The notes below the pieces were generated by a model. It ran no database searches. It was not told the DNA's origin and saw nothing but the letters and a program-made list of their open reading frames with translations. From assembly GCA_019187225.1 (NCBI GenBank), contig JABAQQ010000028.1, forward strand, positions 211,092 to 275,091: a stretch of DNA of 64,000 nt, in the 5' to 3' direction. Shown here piece after piece: positions 49,754 through 57,558 of this stretch. Source of the DNA: Saprospiraceae bacterium (GTDB lineage Bacteria > Bacteroidota > Bacteroidia > Chitinophagales > Saprospiraceae). Positions within the stretch are counted from its first letter, which is position 1; the number at the start of each line of letters is the position of its first letter. The translations under genes and the position numbers were made by a program.

Positions 49754-50287
49754 TTATTGTATCTGCACCGGAAATGTTACCTCGAAATCCACCTCCCCGC
49801 CCGGATCAGCGGCATTTTTATCAATAGGTTCGTGGATGAGTTGGATGCGTACCGTACCGGCAGAAGCGGCAGCGCTTGTCCATCTGGAGTCAATGCCGAA
49901 AGGTGCGCCGTTGTCGTCGGTGCTGAGATCGCCGACAGTCAGGTTGGCGCCCGTCACTTTGTACGTGAACAGGTGTTCGTTGCTTTCCGCTTCGATCTCG
50001 TCGTCAATCTCTTCGTTGCTGTCGTAGACGTGGATGTGCACGTCGAACACGGTATTGGCGGGAATATCGAGGCTTGGGATCGTATTCCACACGCCATCGC
50101 CGTCGGGGTCTTCGGCTTCAAACTCTTCGTTGAAGAGGGAACTGCCCGTGCCGGTAAGGTGCACGACGACTTTGGTGATGAGTTCCTGTTCGGTCGCTTC
50201 GTCTTTTTTGCAGGCGGAGAAAAGCAGGGTAATGGAAGCTGCCAATAAAAGCAGCAGGTTCGGGAAATGCAATTTCGTGTTGAACAT
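49754..50287 (-). CDS. Lipoprotein of a metal-type TonB operon
   Basis: 177 residues. Signal peptide with lipobox (LLFSAC, Cys26), then KKDEATEQELITKVVVHLTG TGSS. The fold is beta-rich (TVFDVHIHVYDSNEEIDDEI, GGEVDFEVTFPVQIQ) and acidic. It resembles the small lipoproteins annotated as type 1 periplasmic binding fold that sit beside zinc/copper-type TonB receptors in Flavobacteriia; the assignment is by neighbourhood and general look. It is last in the operon after the receptor. Confidence 0.7.
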   Translation of the reverse strand: MFNTKLHFPNLLLLLAASITLLFSACKKDEATEQELITKVVVHLTGTGSSLFNEEFEAEDPDGDGVWNTIPSLDIPANTVFDVHIHVYDSNEEIDDEIEAESNEHLFTYKVTGANLTVGDLSTDDNGAPFGIDSRWTSAAASAGTVRIQLIHEPIDKNAADPGGEVDFEVTFPVQIQ

Positions 50288-50394
50288 GGTTAATGAATGT
50301 GAATGTTAAGTGATAACGCCCCACCGATAAATCGGGGGAACATGATAGTTTACGGCATCCACCGATAGACCGATGGGTTGAGTATCCAAACGCC

Positions 50395-52797
50395 CTAATG
50401 ACCAAAACTCACCTTCGCCCGTAGCCCCACATTCACCCCCGGCGAATCGGTGTAAAAGCGGAAAAAGTCGAGGTATTCGCGGTAGCGGACATTGGTCAGG
50501 TTCTGGACGTTCAGGCCGATCTCGATCGGGAGATCGCCTGACGGAGATGACAAATAGAAGGTATGTGCCGCTTCGAGGCCAAGGGTGGTAAAAGCGGGCG
50601 GCGGGGCCTTGGTAAGCCCTTCTTCGGGGATGTGGCTCTGCCGGACGACCGTCGTAGCCAGAAGCCGGACGAAAGTTTCGCCTTCCGCCTCCCGTTCACC
50701 GTCTGCCGACCGCCGTCCACCGTCCACCTTCCGCCGTCTACCGTCTACCGTCCACCGTATACCGTACTGAAACCGGTCGGCGGGCATGAGCGGAAGCCAG
50801 TCGTGGTAGGTGGAATTTTCACCGTTGCGTCGCGCCAGGCGATAGCCGCGCAGGATCGAAGCGCGGGTTTCCAACGCCAGTTGGGGAATGAAGCTGACCG
50901 AAACGCTCGCGTCGAGCCCTTGCAGCACTGCATCGTCCTGCTGGTAAAAATAGGCCGGGAAGGGACCGCGAACCGTCAGTACGATGCTGTCGCGGGGCTG
51001 GTTGAGGTAGATAAAATCCTGCACTGAGTTGCGGTAAACCGTCACCATGGCGCTGGCAAAACTTGTCTTCCAGTCGAGTGTGAGGTTGCTGTTCCAGGCT
51101 TTTTCGGATTCCAGGTCAGGGTTTCCCTGCTCGTAGGTGCCTGCGCCGTGGTGCACGCCGCGTGCGAACAGTTCGTTCACATGCGGAGGCCGCCAGGCGA
51201 GGCCGGTGTTCAGTTTAGCCGAAAAATCATTGGAAAAATGGTAGATCGCTCCCAGTGTGCCGGACACATTGCCGAATGTCAGCTGTTCGTCGAGGTCGTT
51301 GTTGCCGTTGCCCGTGGTGGTGACGTGGTTCCGGCGAAAATCGTAGCGCGCGCCGATCTCGAATTCCCAGGGAACAGGAAATCTGCGCCAGCGCTCCGTC
51401 GCCCACACCGAGCCGCCCCAGCCGAGGTAATCGGGAATGTATCCACCTTTGCTGACGTAGTTCAGTTGCTGCACGGCCTGTACGCCTACCCCACCCTGCC
51501 AGTGGCGGATGGGCAGGTGTTCGAGCGCCAGGTCGAGCGTGTTGCTCCACAGTTGGAAAGCCACCTGTGCTTTGTCGCCCTGTGTCGTGTTATTTCGCCC
51601 GCGGTCGTATTCCCGGCGCTGATTGTATTGGAAGTTGTACTGCCCCGAAAGTTTCCAAATGTCGTTGAAACGAAATTCCGCTTTGTATTTCAGCACGTTA
51701 TGCTGAACGCGCTGGTACGGGCGATCAATCTTGTAACTAAAATAGTTGAGGTTGTTGCGCGGCGTGTCGCTGGATATGGCCGCTTCGAGGTCGCTCAGGC
51801 TTCCGGTATGCGCCGCCCGCAAAATACCGAATCGCTGGCCGAATTGCGTGACGCTCACAGTATGGCGCCAGCGGCCCTTCTTCCACCCGGCCATAGCCGA
51901 AAAATTGAGTTCAGAAGCGCCGGTATTGCCCAGCCAGTAGTCGGGTGCGCGCAGGTTGCCGCTGCGTTTGGCGGTTCCCTGGAGCCTGAACGTCAGCGAC
52001 CTGCCCGGAAGATGCCAGTCCGCTGCGCCCGAAGCGACGCCGCCCCAGCCGTTGGAGAAACCACCCAGGCTCAACCACCCCCCTATGCCGTCCTTTTCGC
52101 GTAAAGGCGCCGGCTCCAGCACCACCGCTCCTGCCATCGCGCCTGCGCCGTAGCGCACCCCCGCCGCGCCCTTTACGACCGATATCTTATCAGCCGTGAA
52201 AGGATCAATCTCCGGCGCATGGTCGTTGCCCCATTGCTGGCTTTGCAGCGTCACGCCGTCGGCCACGATGGCGATGCGGTTGCTGTGCAGTCCCTGGATG
52301 ACGGGTTTGGCAATAGTGGCGCCGGAAGAAAGCAGCGTCACACCGGGCAGTTTTTTCAGGGTTTCGCCTAAGTTCAGTCCTTTCGCCGCTTCCAGGTCAT
52401 TTTGTTCTACTGCGATTTCGGCCTGGGTAGGCGGCGGAGCGACGGCTTTTTCCCGGATGACCACTTCATTGAGGATGGCCGTATGTACGAGGTGGAATTC
52501 CATTTCCGCATTTTCCGTCAGCTGCACAACCTGTGTAAAATGCGCGCATTCCACGTGGTGAATTTCAACGGTGTAAGGCGTTCTTTCGCACAAATCGGGA
52601 ATGGCAAACCAGCCGTTCTCGTCGGTGACGGCGCCTTTTCCGGTCTCCCGGACAAATACCGTGGCATACGGCAGGGCTTCCTTCGTATCGGCATCAGTGA
52701 CGTGTCCCCGCAGGGCGAGGTGGCAATCCTGGGCCAGTAAAGGTCCTGTTGCGCACAGCAGGCATAAGCCAATCAGGATGGCTTTGCTGTTAAACAT
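50395..52797 (-). CDS. TonB-dependent outer-membrane receptor (metal type)
   Basis: 800 residues. After a signal peptide comes a CarboxypepD-like domain (about 25-110: HVTDADTKEALPYATVFVRE), then a plug domain (GLNLGETLKKLPGVTLLSSG, KPVIQGLHSNRIAIVADGVT) and a 22-strand-type barrel ending VNVGLRAKVSFGH. VIQGLHSNRIAIVADGV and QQWGNDHAPEIDPF are seen in ZnuD-like zinc/copper receptors. The cargo is probably a metal or metal chelate. About residues 677-702 are coded by a GGACGGT-type array and are not part of the conserved barrel. It follows a His/Cys-rich gene. Confidence 0.88.
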   Translation of the reverse strand: MFNSKAILIGLCLLCATGPLLAQDCHLALRGHVTDADTKEALPYATVFVRETGKGAVTDENGWFAIPDLCERTPYTVEIHHVECAHFTQVVQLTENAEMEFHLVHTAILNEVVIREKAVAPPPTQAEIAVEQNDLEAAKGLNLGETLKKLPGVTLLSSGATIAKPVIQGLHSNRIAIVADGVTLQSQQWGNDHAPEIDPFTADKISVVKGAAGVRYGAGAMAGAVVLEPAPLREKDGIGGWLSLGGFSNGWGGVASGAADWHLPGRSLTFRLQGTAKRSGNLRAPDYWLGNTGASELNFSAMAGWKKGRWRHTVSVTQFGQRFGILRAAHTGSLSDLEAAISSDTPRNNLNYFSYKIDRPYQRVQHNVLKYKAEFRFNDIWKLSGQYNFQYNQRREYDRGRNNTTQGDKAQVAFQLWSNTLDLALEHLPIRHWQGGVGVQAVQQLNYVSKGGYIPDYLGWGGSVWATERWRRFPVPWEFEIGARYDFRRNHVTTTGNGNNDLDEQLTFGNVSGTLGAIYHFSNDFSAKLNTGLAWRPPHVNELFARGVHHGAGTYEQGNPDLESEKAWNSNLTLDWKTSFASAMVTVYRNSVQDFIYLNQPRDSIVLTVRGPFPAYFYQQDDAVLQGLDASVSVSFIPQLALETRASILRGYRLARRNGENSTYHDWLPLMPADRFQYGIRWTVDGRRRKVDGGRRSADGEREAEGETFVRLLATTVVRQSHIPEEGLTKAPPPAFTTLGLEAAHTFYLSSPSGDLPIEIGLNVQNLTNVRYREYLDFFRFYTDSPGVNVGLRAKVSFGH
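50692..50765 (-). repeat. Heptamer array inside the TonB receptor gene
   Basis: Degenerate CCGTCTA/CCGTCCA-type words (about ten) run through the coding region in frame. They translate to an Arg/Gly/Asp-rich stretch such as WTVDGRRRKVDGGRRSADG near residues 677-702, probably an extracellular or periplasmic loop. Confidence 0.8.
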
Positions 52798-52841
52798 ATC
52801 GCAAATAATTGAGAATGTGGGAGGATGAGTGGGTGTCGGAC

Positions 52842-53231
52842 TTACCTCACCGGCGGCCCCCGCCGCAATGTGTTATCGAAAGCCGCAGCAAGTTGTGCGG
52901 GCGCATTGTAAAAATTAGGCGCTTCCGATTCAGGAAGGGTAGAAACACGCGCCGGAAATGAGGGCGCAGCCATCAGTTCGGGCGCGGAGAGCAACAGTGC
53001 ACACAATGTGCATCCATGCGCTTCATAACGTTCGTCGTGGATATGCGTCCCCTTGCCGTCGTAAGCCGCTTCGCATACGGGATGTTCGTGGTGCAGTAAC
53101 AAATCGTGCAAGCTGTTCAGCGACCAGGCGGTCGTGAACACAAGGGTTAAAAGGATGGCCCACAGATTGCGCAAAGACGATTTTGTTTGCAAAGGAATGC
53201 TGTTCAGACTGCGAAAGTAAAAAACAGTCAT
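52842..53231 (-). CDS. Small His/Cys-rich membrane protein of a metal operon
   Basis: 129 residues. One N-terminal helix (LWAILLTLVFTTAWSLNSLH) is followed by a histidine- and cysteine-rich segment: LLLHHEHPVCEAAYDGKGTH, then HDERYEAHGCTLCALLL. This pattern is like DUF2946-type or other small metal-binding proteins. It is first in the operon with the TonB receptor 44 bases downstream. A role in zinc or copper sensing or transfer is inference. Confidence 0.7.
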   Translation of the reverse strand: MTVFYFRSLNSIPLQTKSSLRNLWAILLTLVFTTAWSLNSLHDLLLHHEHPVCEAAYDGKGTHIHDERYEAHGCTLCALLLSAPELMAAPSFPARVSTLPESEAPNFYNAPAQLAAAFDNTLRRGPPVR

Positions 53232-53267
53232 AAAATTACCATCCCAACAAATGGTTAATGACGCATT

Positions 53268-53308
53268 TTCTACAAAAAACGAAGCCCGGACGTGGGAGAC
53301 CGGGCTTC
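53268..53308 (-). terminator. Terminator after hpf
   Basis: GAAGCCCGG pairs with CCGGGCTTC around 10 bases. Reading on the minus strand it is followed by GTTTTTTGTAG. Confidence 0.85.
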
Positions 53309-53359
53309 CAGCCTTGTATTGCGGCTGTATAGGAGCGGAATCTCGTTCCGCAGAATGAT

Positions 53360-53683
53360 CTATTCTTTTATAATGCGCCCGGGGCCGTTTATTTTTTCTT
53401 TGTGGCGCACAAGCTGTCGTTTGAGCGTATCTACGGAAGCGGTGATGGCGGATTCAAATGTTTTGCTCGTTTTTTTGTCCATCACCCATCCGCCCGGTAC
53501 GTGGAGTTTGATCTCCGTGATTTTGTCCTGGACCCGGCTTCCGTTGTCCTGTAGTTTGAGCTGAACTTCTGCTTCTACGTTACTGCGATCGAAATAGCGG
53601 TTCAGGCGGTTGATTTTTTTCTCGATGTACGTTACCAATTTCTGGTCTGCGTGAAAATGCACGGATTTGACGCTGATGTTCAT
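53360..53683 (-). CDS. hpf: Ribosome hibernation promoting factor, short form
   Basis: 107 residues starting MNISVKSVHFHADQKLVTYI. The fold and conserved basic residues are visible: IEKKINRLNRYFDRSNVEAE, TEIKLHVPGGWVMDKKTSKT FESAI, VDTLKRQLVRHKEKING. Short HPF binds the 30S subunit and inactivates ribosomes in stationary phase. The start is at the third Met of MCMMN, matching relatives. Size equals the short HPF/YfiA class; the long-form C-terminal domain is absent. Confidence 0.92.
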   Translation of the reverse strand: MNISVKSVHFHADQKLVTYIEKKINRLNRYFDRSNVEAEVQLKLQDNGSRVQDKITEIKLHVPGGWVMDKKTSKTFESAITASVDTLKRQLVRHKEKINGPGRIIKE

Positions 53684-54424
53684 CATACACACTCAAAATT
53701 TTGAAGGTGAATAATCTGGATAAAGGCTTGGAAATCCCAGTTTGCCGGGGTTGAGAAAAGTTGACAGTTATGAGTCATCACAGAATTTTTTGGCGGCCCA
53801 TGTTTTTTGATTTACGAATGCCGAATACATGATTGACTATTTTCGATGTCACGCAGGCCATCGAAAATTGTCAATCATGTATTCGGCATTCGGCATTCAA
53901 AAAGTGTAGAAAACCTCAAAAAATTTGGGATGATCCATACTCATCAACCCTGCGTATTAAAACGCGGCAACGGGTCGTGTGACGTTGAATGACGTTCTGG
54001 AAAATAACCGGCTCGTCCGGTTTTCGCATATCATGTTTCCGACTGCCGTTGCCGCGGGAATGCCTATTTCAATAACAGTAATGAGAAAGAACGGTTGTTT
54101 ATTTTTTCAACACCCAATGTTAGCTGTTTTTCATTTATCCACACCAATATTTTTCGATAAAAATTTTTTCATTTCGTCTAAAAAATTGTTTTTGTGCCGT
54201 CAATACGGTGTTTGACAAAATTTGTTTGAACGAAAACGCCCGGTTGCGAAAGATGTCATTTGGCAGGTTTTAGGGAGCAACGGCAGGTTTCGATCAAAAA
54301 GCGGCTGGTTTTTGGGATGTTATGCATGAGGCAATTAACAAATAAATACACCTTGTTGGGTATTAGAGGACATTGCCGGAGAAAGTCATATTTTTCCGAC
54401 ATTTACCGCAAATTTTGTCCCGCG
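53684..54424. other. 741-base gene-free region with palindrome
   Basis: It contains an inverted repeat, 53816-53848 with 53859-53891 (32 of 33 match, loop of 10 bases), starting GAATGCCGAATACATGATTG. The rest is AT-rich, with no gene I would accept; an ORF at 53979-54215 has no homology clue. The aldehyde dehydrogenase frame extends upstream to 54260 but its start is taken at 54425. Confidence 0.6.
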
Positions 54425-55882
54425 ATGTCAGAGGCCCTTGTCCAACCTACACTCTCCCCGGCGCTGCTGTCAGAGATGCAGCGCGTTTTCCACATCCAGC
54501 AGCAAAACCAATACGCCGTAGCGCGTACGACCGCCCGCCAGCGCATTGCCAAACTCCGCCGCCTCCACGATGCCATGCTGCGCTACCGCCGCGAGATCGC
54601 GCAAGCGGTGCACGAAGACCTGCGCAAGAGCGAGACCGAAACCAATATTTCAGAACTGGGCGTGGTGAACGGTGAGATCCGGCATACGATCCGCCATCTC
54701 CGCTCCTGGATGGCCCCCAAACGGGTCGCCACGCCGCTGGTGTTGTTCGGCACCTCGTCGGAGATCATTTACGAACCCAAAGGTGTTTGTCTGATCCTTG
54801 CACCCTGGAATTTTCCGTTCAACCTGACCTTGTCGCCGCTCGTGTCGGCCATCGCCGCCGGCAATTGCGCCATCCTCAAACCTTCGGAATATGCGCCCGC
54901 CAGCGCGACGGTGACGAAAAAAATTATTGCTGAATGTTTCCCCCCGGAAGAAGTGGCGTTGTTCGAGGGCGATGCGGCAGTGGCGCAGGCGTTGCTGAAA
55001 ATGCCCTTCAACCACGTCTTTTTCACCGGCAGCCCGGCGGTGGGCAAAATCGCAATGCGCGAAGCCGCCAATCACCTGGCCTCCGTTACCCTCGAACTCG
55101 GCGGCAAAAACCCCACCATCGTGGACGAAAGCGCCGACCTCGACACGGCTGCCGCCAAAATTGCCTGGCTCAAGGTGATGAACGCCGGGCAGTCGTGCAT
55201 CGCGACGGACTACATCCTGGCGCACGAAAGCATACACGACCGCCTGGCGGAGAAAATTGTGCAGAAGATCGGGCAGTTCTATGGCGAAACGCCCGAAGCG
55301 CGGCGCGCCTCGCCCGATGTGTGCCGCATCATCCACGAGCGGCATTTTCACCGGCTGAAGTCTTTACTGGATGACGCCGTGCAACGCGGAGCCGTGGTTG
55401 CCACGGGTGGAGATACCGACGCCGCCACGCGCTACATCGAGCCCGCGGTGCTCACCCGCGTACCCGAAGACGCCGACATCTGGGCGGAAGAAACTTTCGG
55501 CCCCATCCTCTTGCTCCGCCCCTACCGGACGCTCGAAGAAGCCGTCGCTTACATCAATGCGCGCCCCCGCCCCCTGGCGATGTACCTGTGGAGCGGCAAC
55601 CGGCGCCATATTCAATACGTACTGGCCGAAACGCGCAACGGCGACGTGACGGTGAACGACTGCGGGACGCACTTTTACAACCCGAACCTGCCATTCGGCG
55701 GCATCAACAACAGCGGCATCGGCAAAACGCATGGAGCGTTTGGCTTTCTGGAATTTACCAACGCGCGCGGCGTCGTGCGGCAAAACCGAATATTGCCCGT
55801 CACTAATTTCTTTGTGCCACCCTACCGGAAACACCCGGCCTGGGTGCGTTGGGTGCTGGAAGGGGTGGTGCGGTGGTTTTGA
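54425..55882 (+). CDS. Aldehyde dehydrogenase (ALDH3/fatty-aldehyde type)
   Basis: 485 residues, cytoplasmic or membrane-associated. Motifs: APWNFPFNLTLSPLVSAIAA, the cofactor loop VFFTGSPAVGKIAM, the base Glu in VTLELGGKNPTIV (about residue 226), and catalytic Cys258 in NAGQSCIATDY. The C-terminal YRKHPAWVRWVLEGVVRWF is like that of fatty aldehyde dehydrogenases of the ALDH3 class. It oxidises an aldehyde with NAD(P)+. The upstream codons before MSEALVQPT look non-coding (contain FCPA after a leader), so 54425 is chosen. Confidence 0.92.
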   Translation: MSEALVQPTLSPALLSEMQRVFHIQQQNQYAVARTTARQRIAKLRRLHDAMLRYRREIAQAVHEDLRKSETETNISELGVVNGEIRHTIRHLRSWMAPKRVATPLVLFGTSSEIIYEPKGVCLILAPWNFPFNLTLSPLVSAIAAGNCAILKPSEYAPASATVTKKIIAECFPPEEVALFEGDAAVAQALLKMPFNHVFFTGSPAVGKIAMREAANHLASVTLELGGKNPTIVDESADLDTAAAKIAWLKVMNAGQSCIATDYILAHESIHDRLAEKIVQKIGQFYGETPEARRASPDVCRIIHERHFHRLKSLLDDAVQRGAVVATGGDTDAATRYIEPAVLTRVPEDADIWAEETFGPILLLRPYRTLEEAVAYINARPRPLAMYLWSGNRRHIQYVLAETRNGDVTVNDCGTHFYNPNLPFGGINNSGIGKTHGAFGFLEFTNARGVVRQNRILPVTNFFVPPYRKHPAWVRWVLEGVVRWF

Positions 55883-55909
55883 AGACGCGCACTTTTGCCA
55901 AATCGAACG

Positions 55910-57373
55910 CTACAGCTTAAGCAACTTCTGCGTGAATATGTTTTTCGCCGTATCGCACACCTGAAGCATATAAAACCCCGGCGCCAGGTCTGCAATATCT
56001 ATGTCTTCGAATCTATCGTAAAACGTTCTGATTTTCTTTCCGGCAGCGTCAAACAGATAGATATTTTCAATGGGAATTGTCGAAAAATTCCGGATCTGCA
56101 CAAAAGTAGTTGCCGGGTTGGGAAAGATACCATAGCGGTTAAGTTGGTAATCTTCTTCGACGGCAGTTGTTTCGATCTTATCGAATGCAAAAAACGCCCG
56201 CGCGGGCCCGTATATCGAATCCAGGCCATCGAATGCCTCACCTGCAAAGTAAAAACCGTCCGTCTTGCCTGTAATGGACCATACCCGGTCCGTTCCGGGA
56301 GAAAGCGGATACCATTTTCCATTTACCGAATCGCCGTTGGGCCCCAGAACCCGCAGCAGAATATCGCGGGAAGTCCCGTTCAATACCGATTCACCGTAAA
56401 GCAATTGCCCGTTTTCCAACTCGCCAAGCGCCGAATAAGACACTGCATTGTCAAATTCTTTCGACCATAGCAGGTTCGCATCAGGGTCGTACCTGTTCAG
56501 GATATTTTTTTCAAGCTGATTGTCAATGTAGGTTCCCTGAACGGCAATATCGCCATTCTTTAAAATTTGTATGTCTTTAACGTAAACGTATCCGGGGCCG
56601 ACCGGACTGCCCTCAAAAGCCTTTGTCCAAATCTCGTTTCCCTGTTCATCTATTTTTACCAATTCATATTGATCGTTATCCAGGTTGAAATGAATAAATA
56701 GGGTATTTGTACTGTCAGCCTCCGTCCATTTCGTGCCGAAGTAATATTTGCCGGGATAACTAAATTCTTGATCTATTTCATCCTGGTCATCCAGAAGGTA
56801 ATACCTCGCTTCGGCATAGGTCACCGGCCCCTGGCTGCTTCTTTCAAAATATTGGAGCCCCAGCAAGGTGCGGTTGCCCGGCAACTTTCTGGCCAGGCGA
56901 TACTCCAGGAAACAATTATCTGCTGTAAATTTTGCCGAATCCAGAAATGCACCGGATGCGCTGAGGTTGTGCACAGTGGGCCAGCTAAAACCAGAATAGG
57001 ACGTTGAAAAAATAAACTCCTCGTTACATTCTCCGGACACCGGACTGAGTCCGCCAAAAACTTTCGTTGTTCCAGCGGTTTGGTCCCAATAAATGGAAGC
57101 GAGATCGGGATAGCCCAATTTCAAATGACGGGTCCAGATGGTGTCCTGAGCGGCATCCAGCCTGTAGAGATAGTACCCCCGGGGACAACCGTCAATAACA
57201 ATGGCTCCCGGCGTATAACAGTAAGAATCGAAGAGCAATGCGAATTCACCGTTTTCCAAATCAAGCGCTCGTGTTCTGAACGCGTTCTTGTCCGGAATGG
57301 GGTAATAGTTGATCGTTGTTTGCGCATGGCCGAAGGTAGCCGAAAATAAGAATAGGGTGAAAAGCCTGTTCAT
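55910..57373 (-). CDS. T9SS-sorted beta-propeller protein
   Basis: 487 residues with signal peptide MNRLFTLFLFSATFGHAQ. The body is made of WD/SBBP-like strands (ALDLENGEFALLFDSYCYTP, IQILKNGDIAVQGTYIDNQL, ALGELENGQLLYGESVLNGT, ITGKTDGFYFAGEAFDGLDS). The last 80 residues are a T9SS type A sorting domain (YGIFPNPATTFVQIRNFSTI to GFYMLQVCDTAKNIFTQKLL). Function is unknown; it is a surface or extracellular protein. The start at MNRLF is preferred over 57451 because it opens a signal peptide. Confidence 0.85.
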   Translation of the reverse strand: MNRLFTLFLFSATFGHAQTTINYYPIPDKNAFRTRALDLENGEFALLFDSYCYTPGAIVIDGCPRGYYLYRLDAAQDTIWTRHLKLGYPDLASIYWDQTAGTTKVFGGLSPVSGECNEEFIFSTSYSGFSWPTVHNLSASGAFLDSAKFTADNCFLEYRLARKLPGNRTLLGLQYFERSSQGPVTYAEARYYLLDDQDEIDQEFSYPGKYYFGTKWTEADSTNTLFIHFNLDNDQYELVKIDEQGNEIWTKAFEGSPVGPGYVYVKDIQILKNGDIAVQGTYIDNQLEKNILNRYDPDANLLWSKEFDNAVSYSALGELENGQLLYGESVLNGTSRDILLRVLGPNGDSVNGKWYPLSPGTDRVWSITGKTDGFYFAGEAFDGLDSIYGPARAFFAFDKIETTAVEEDYQLNRYGIFPNPATTFVQIRNFSTIPIENIYLFDAAGKKIRTFYDRFEDIDIADLAPGFYMLQVCDTAKNIFTQKLLKL

Positions 57374-57456
57374 GATGATACATTTGTAATAAAATGGTGT
57401 TGAAATACATTGTTCGGGAAATCTGTAAGGGACCATTTTCCGTGAATGCATTTGTG

Positions 57457-57464
57457 CAAATGTA
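57457..57464 (-). promoter_or_regulatory. -7 element for the T9SS propeller gene
   Basis: CAAATGTA on the plus strand is TACATTTG on the minus strand, about 84 bases before the start. Confidence 0.4.
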
Positions 57465-57494
57465 AAACTTTCAGGACTATCTTCCTCAAAACGG

Positions 57495-57529
57495 AACAGC
57501 CTGCCGCGTCACGTACGCGGCAGGCTGTT
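57495..57529 (-). terminator. Terminator after ppiD
   Basis: AACAGCCTGCCGCGT pairs perfectly with ACGCGGCAGGCTGTT around CACGT. A weak T-run (CCGTTTTG) follows on the minus strand. Confidence 0.7.
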
Positions 57530-57558
57530 CATATATCATATATTCCGAAAATTCAGTA

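Noticed and set aside
51148-52104. A 318-codon plus ORF within the TonB receptor
   Set aside because: Shadow of the receptor; the translation is low in hydrophobic periodicity and has no domain.
53979-54215. A 78-codon ORF in the spacer before the aldehyde dehydrogenase
   Set aside because: AT-rich, no recognisable segment, no promoter element.
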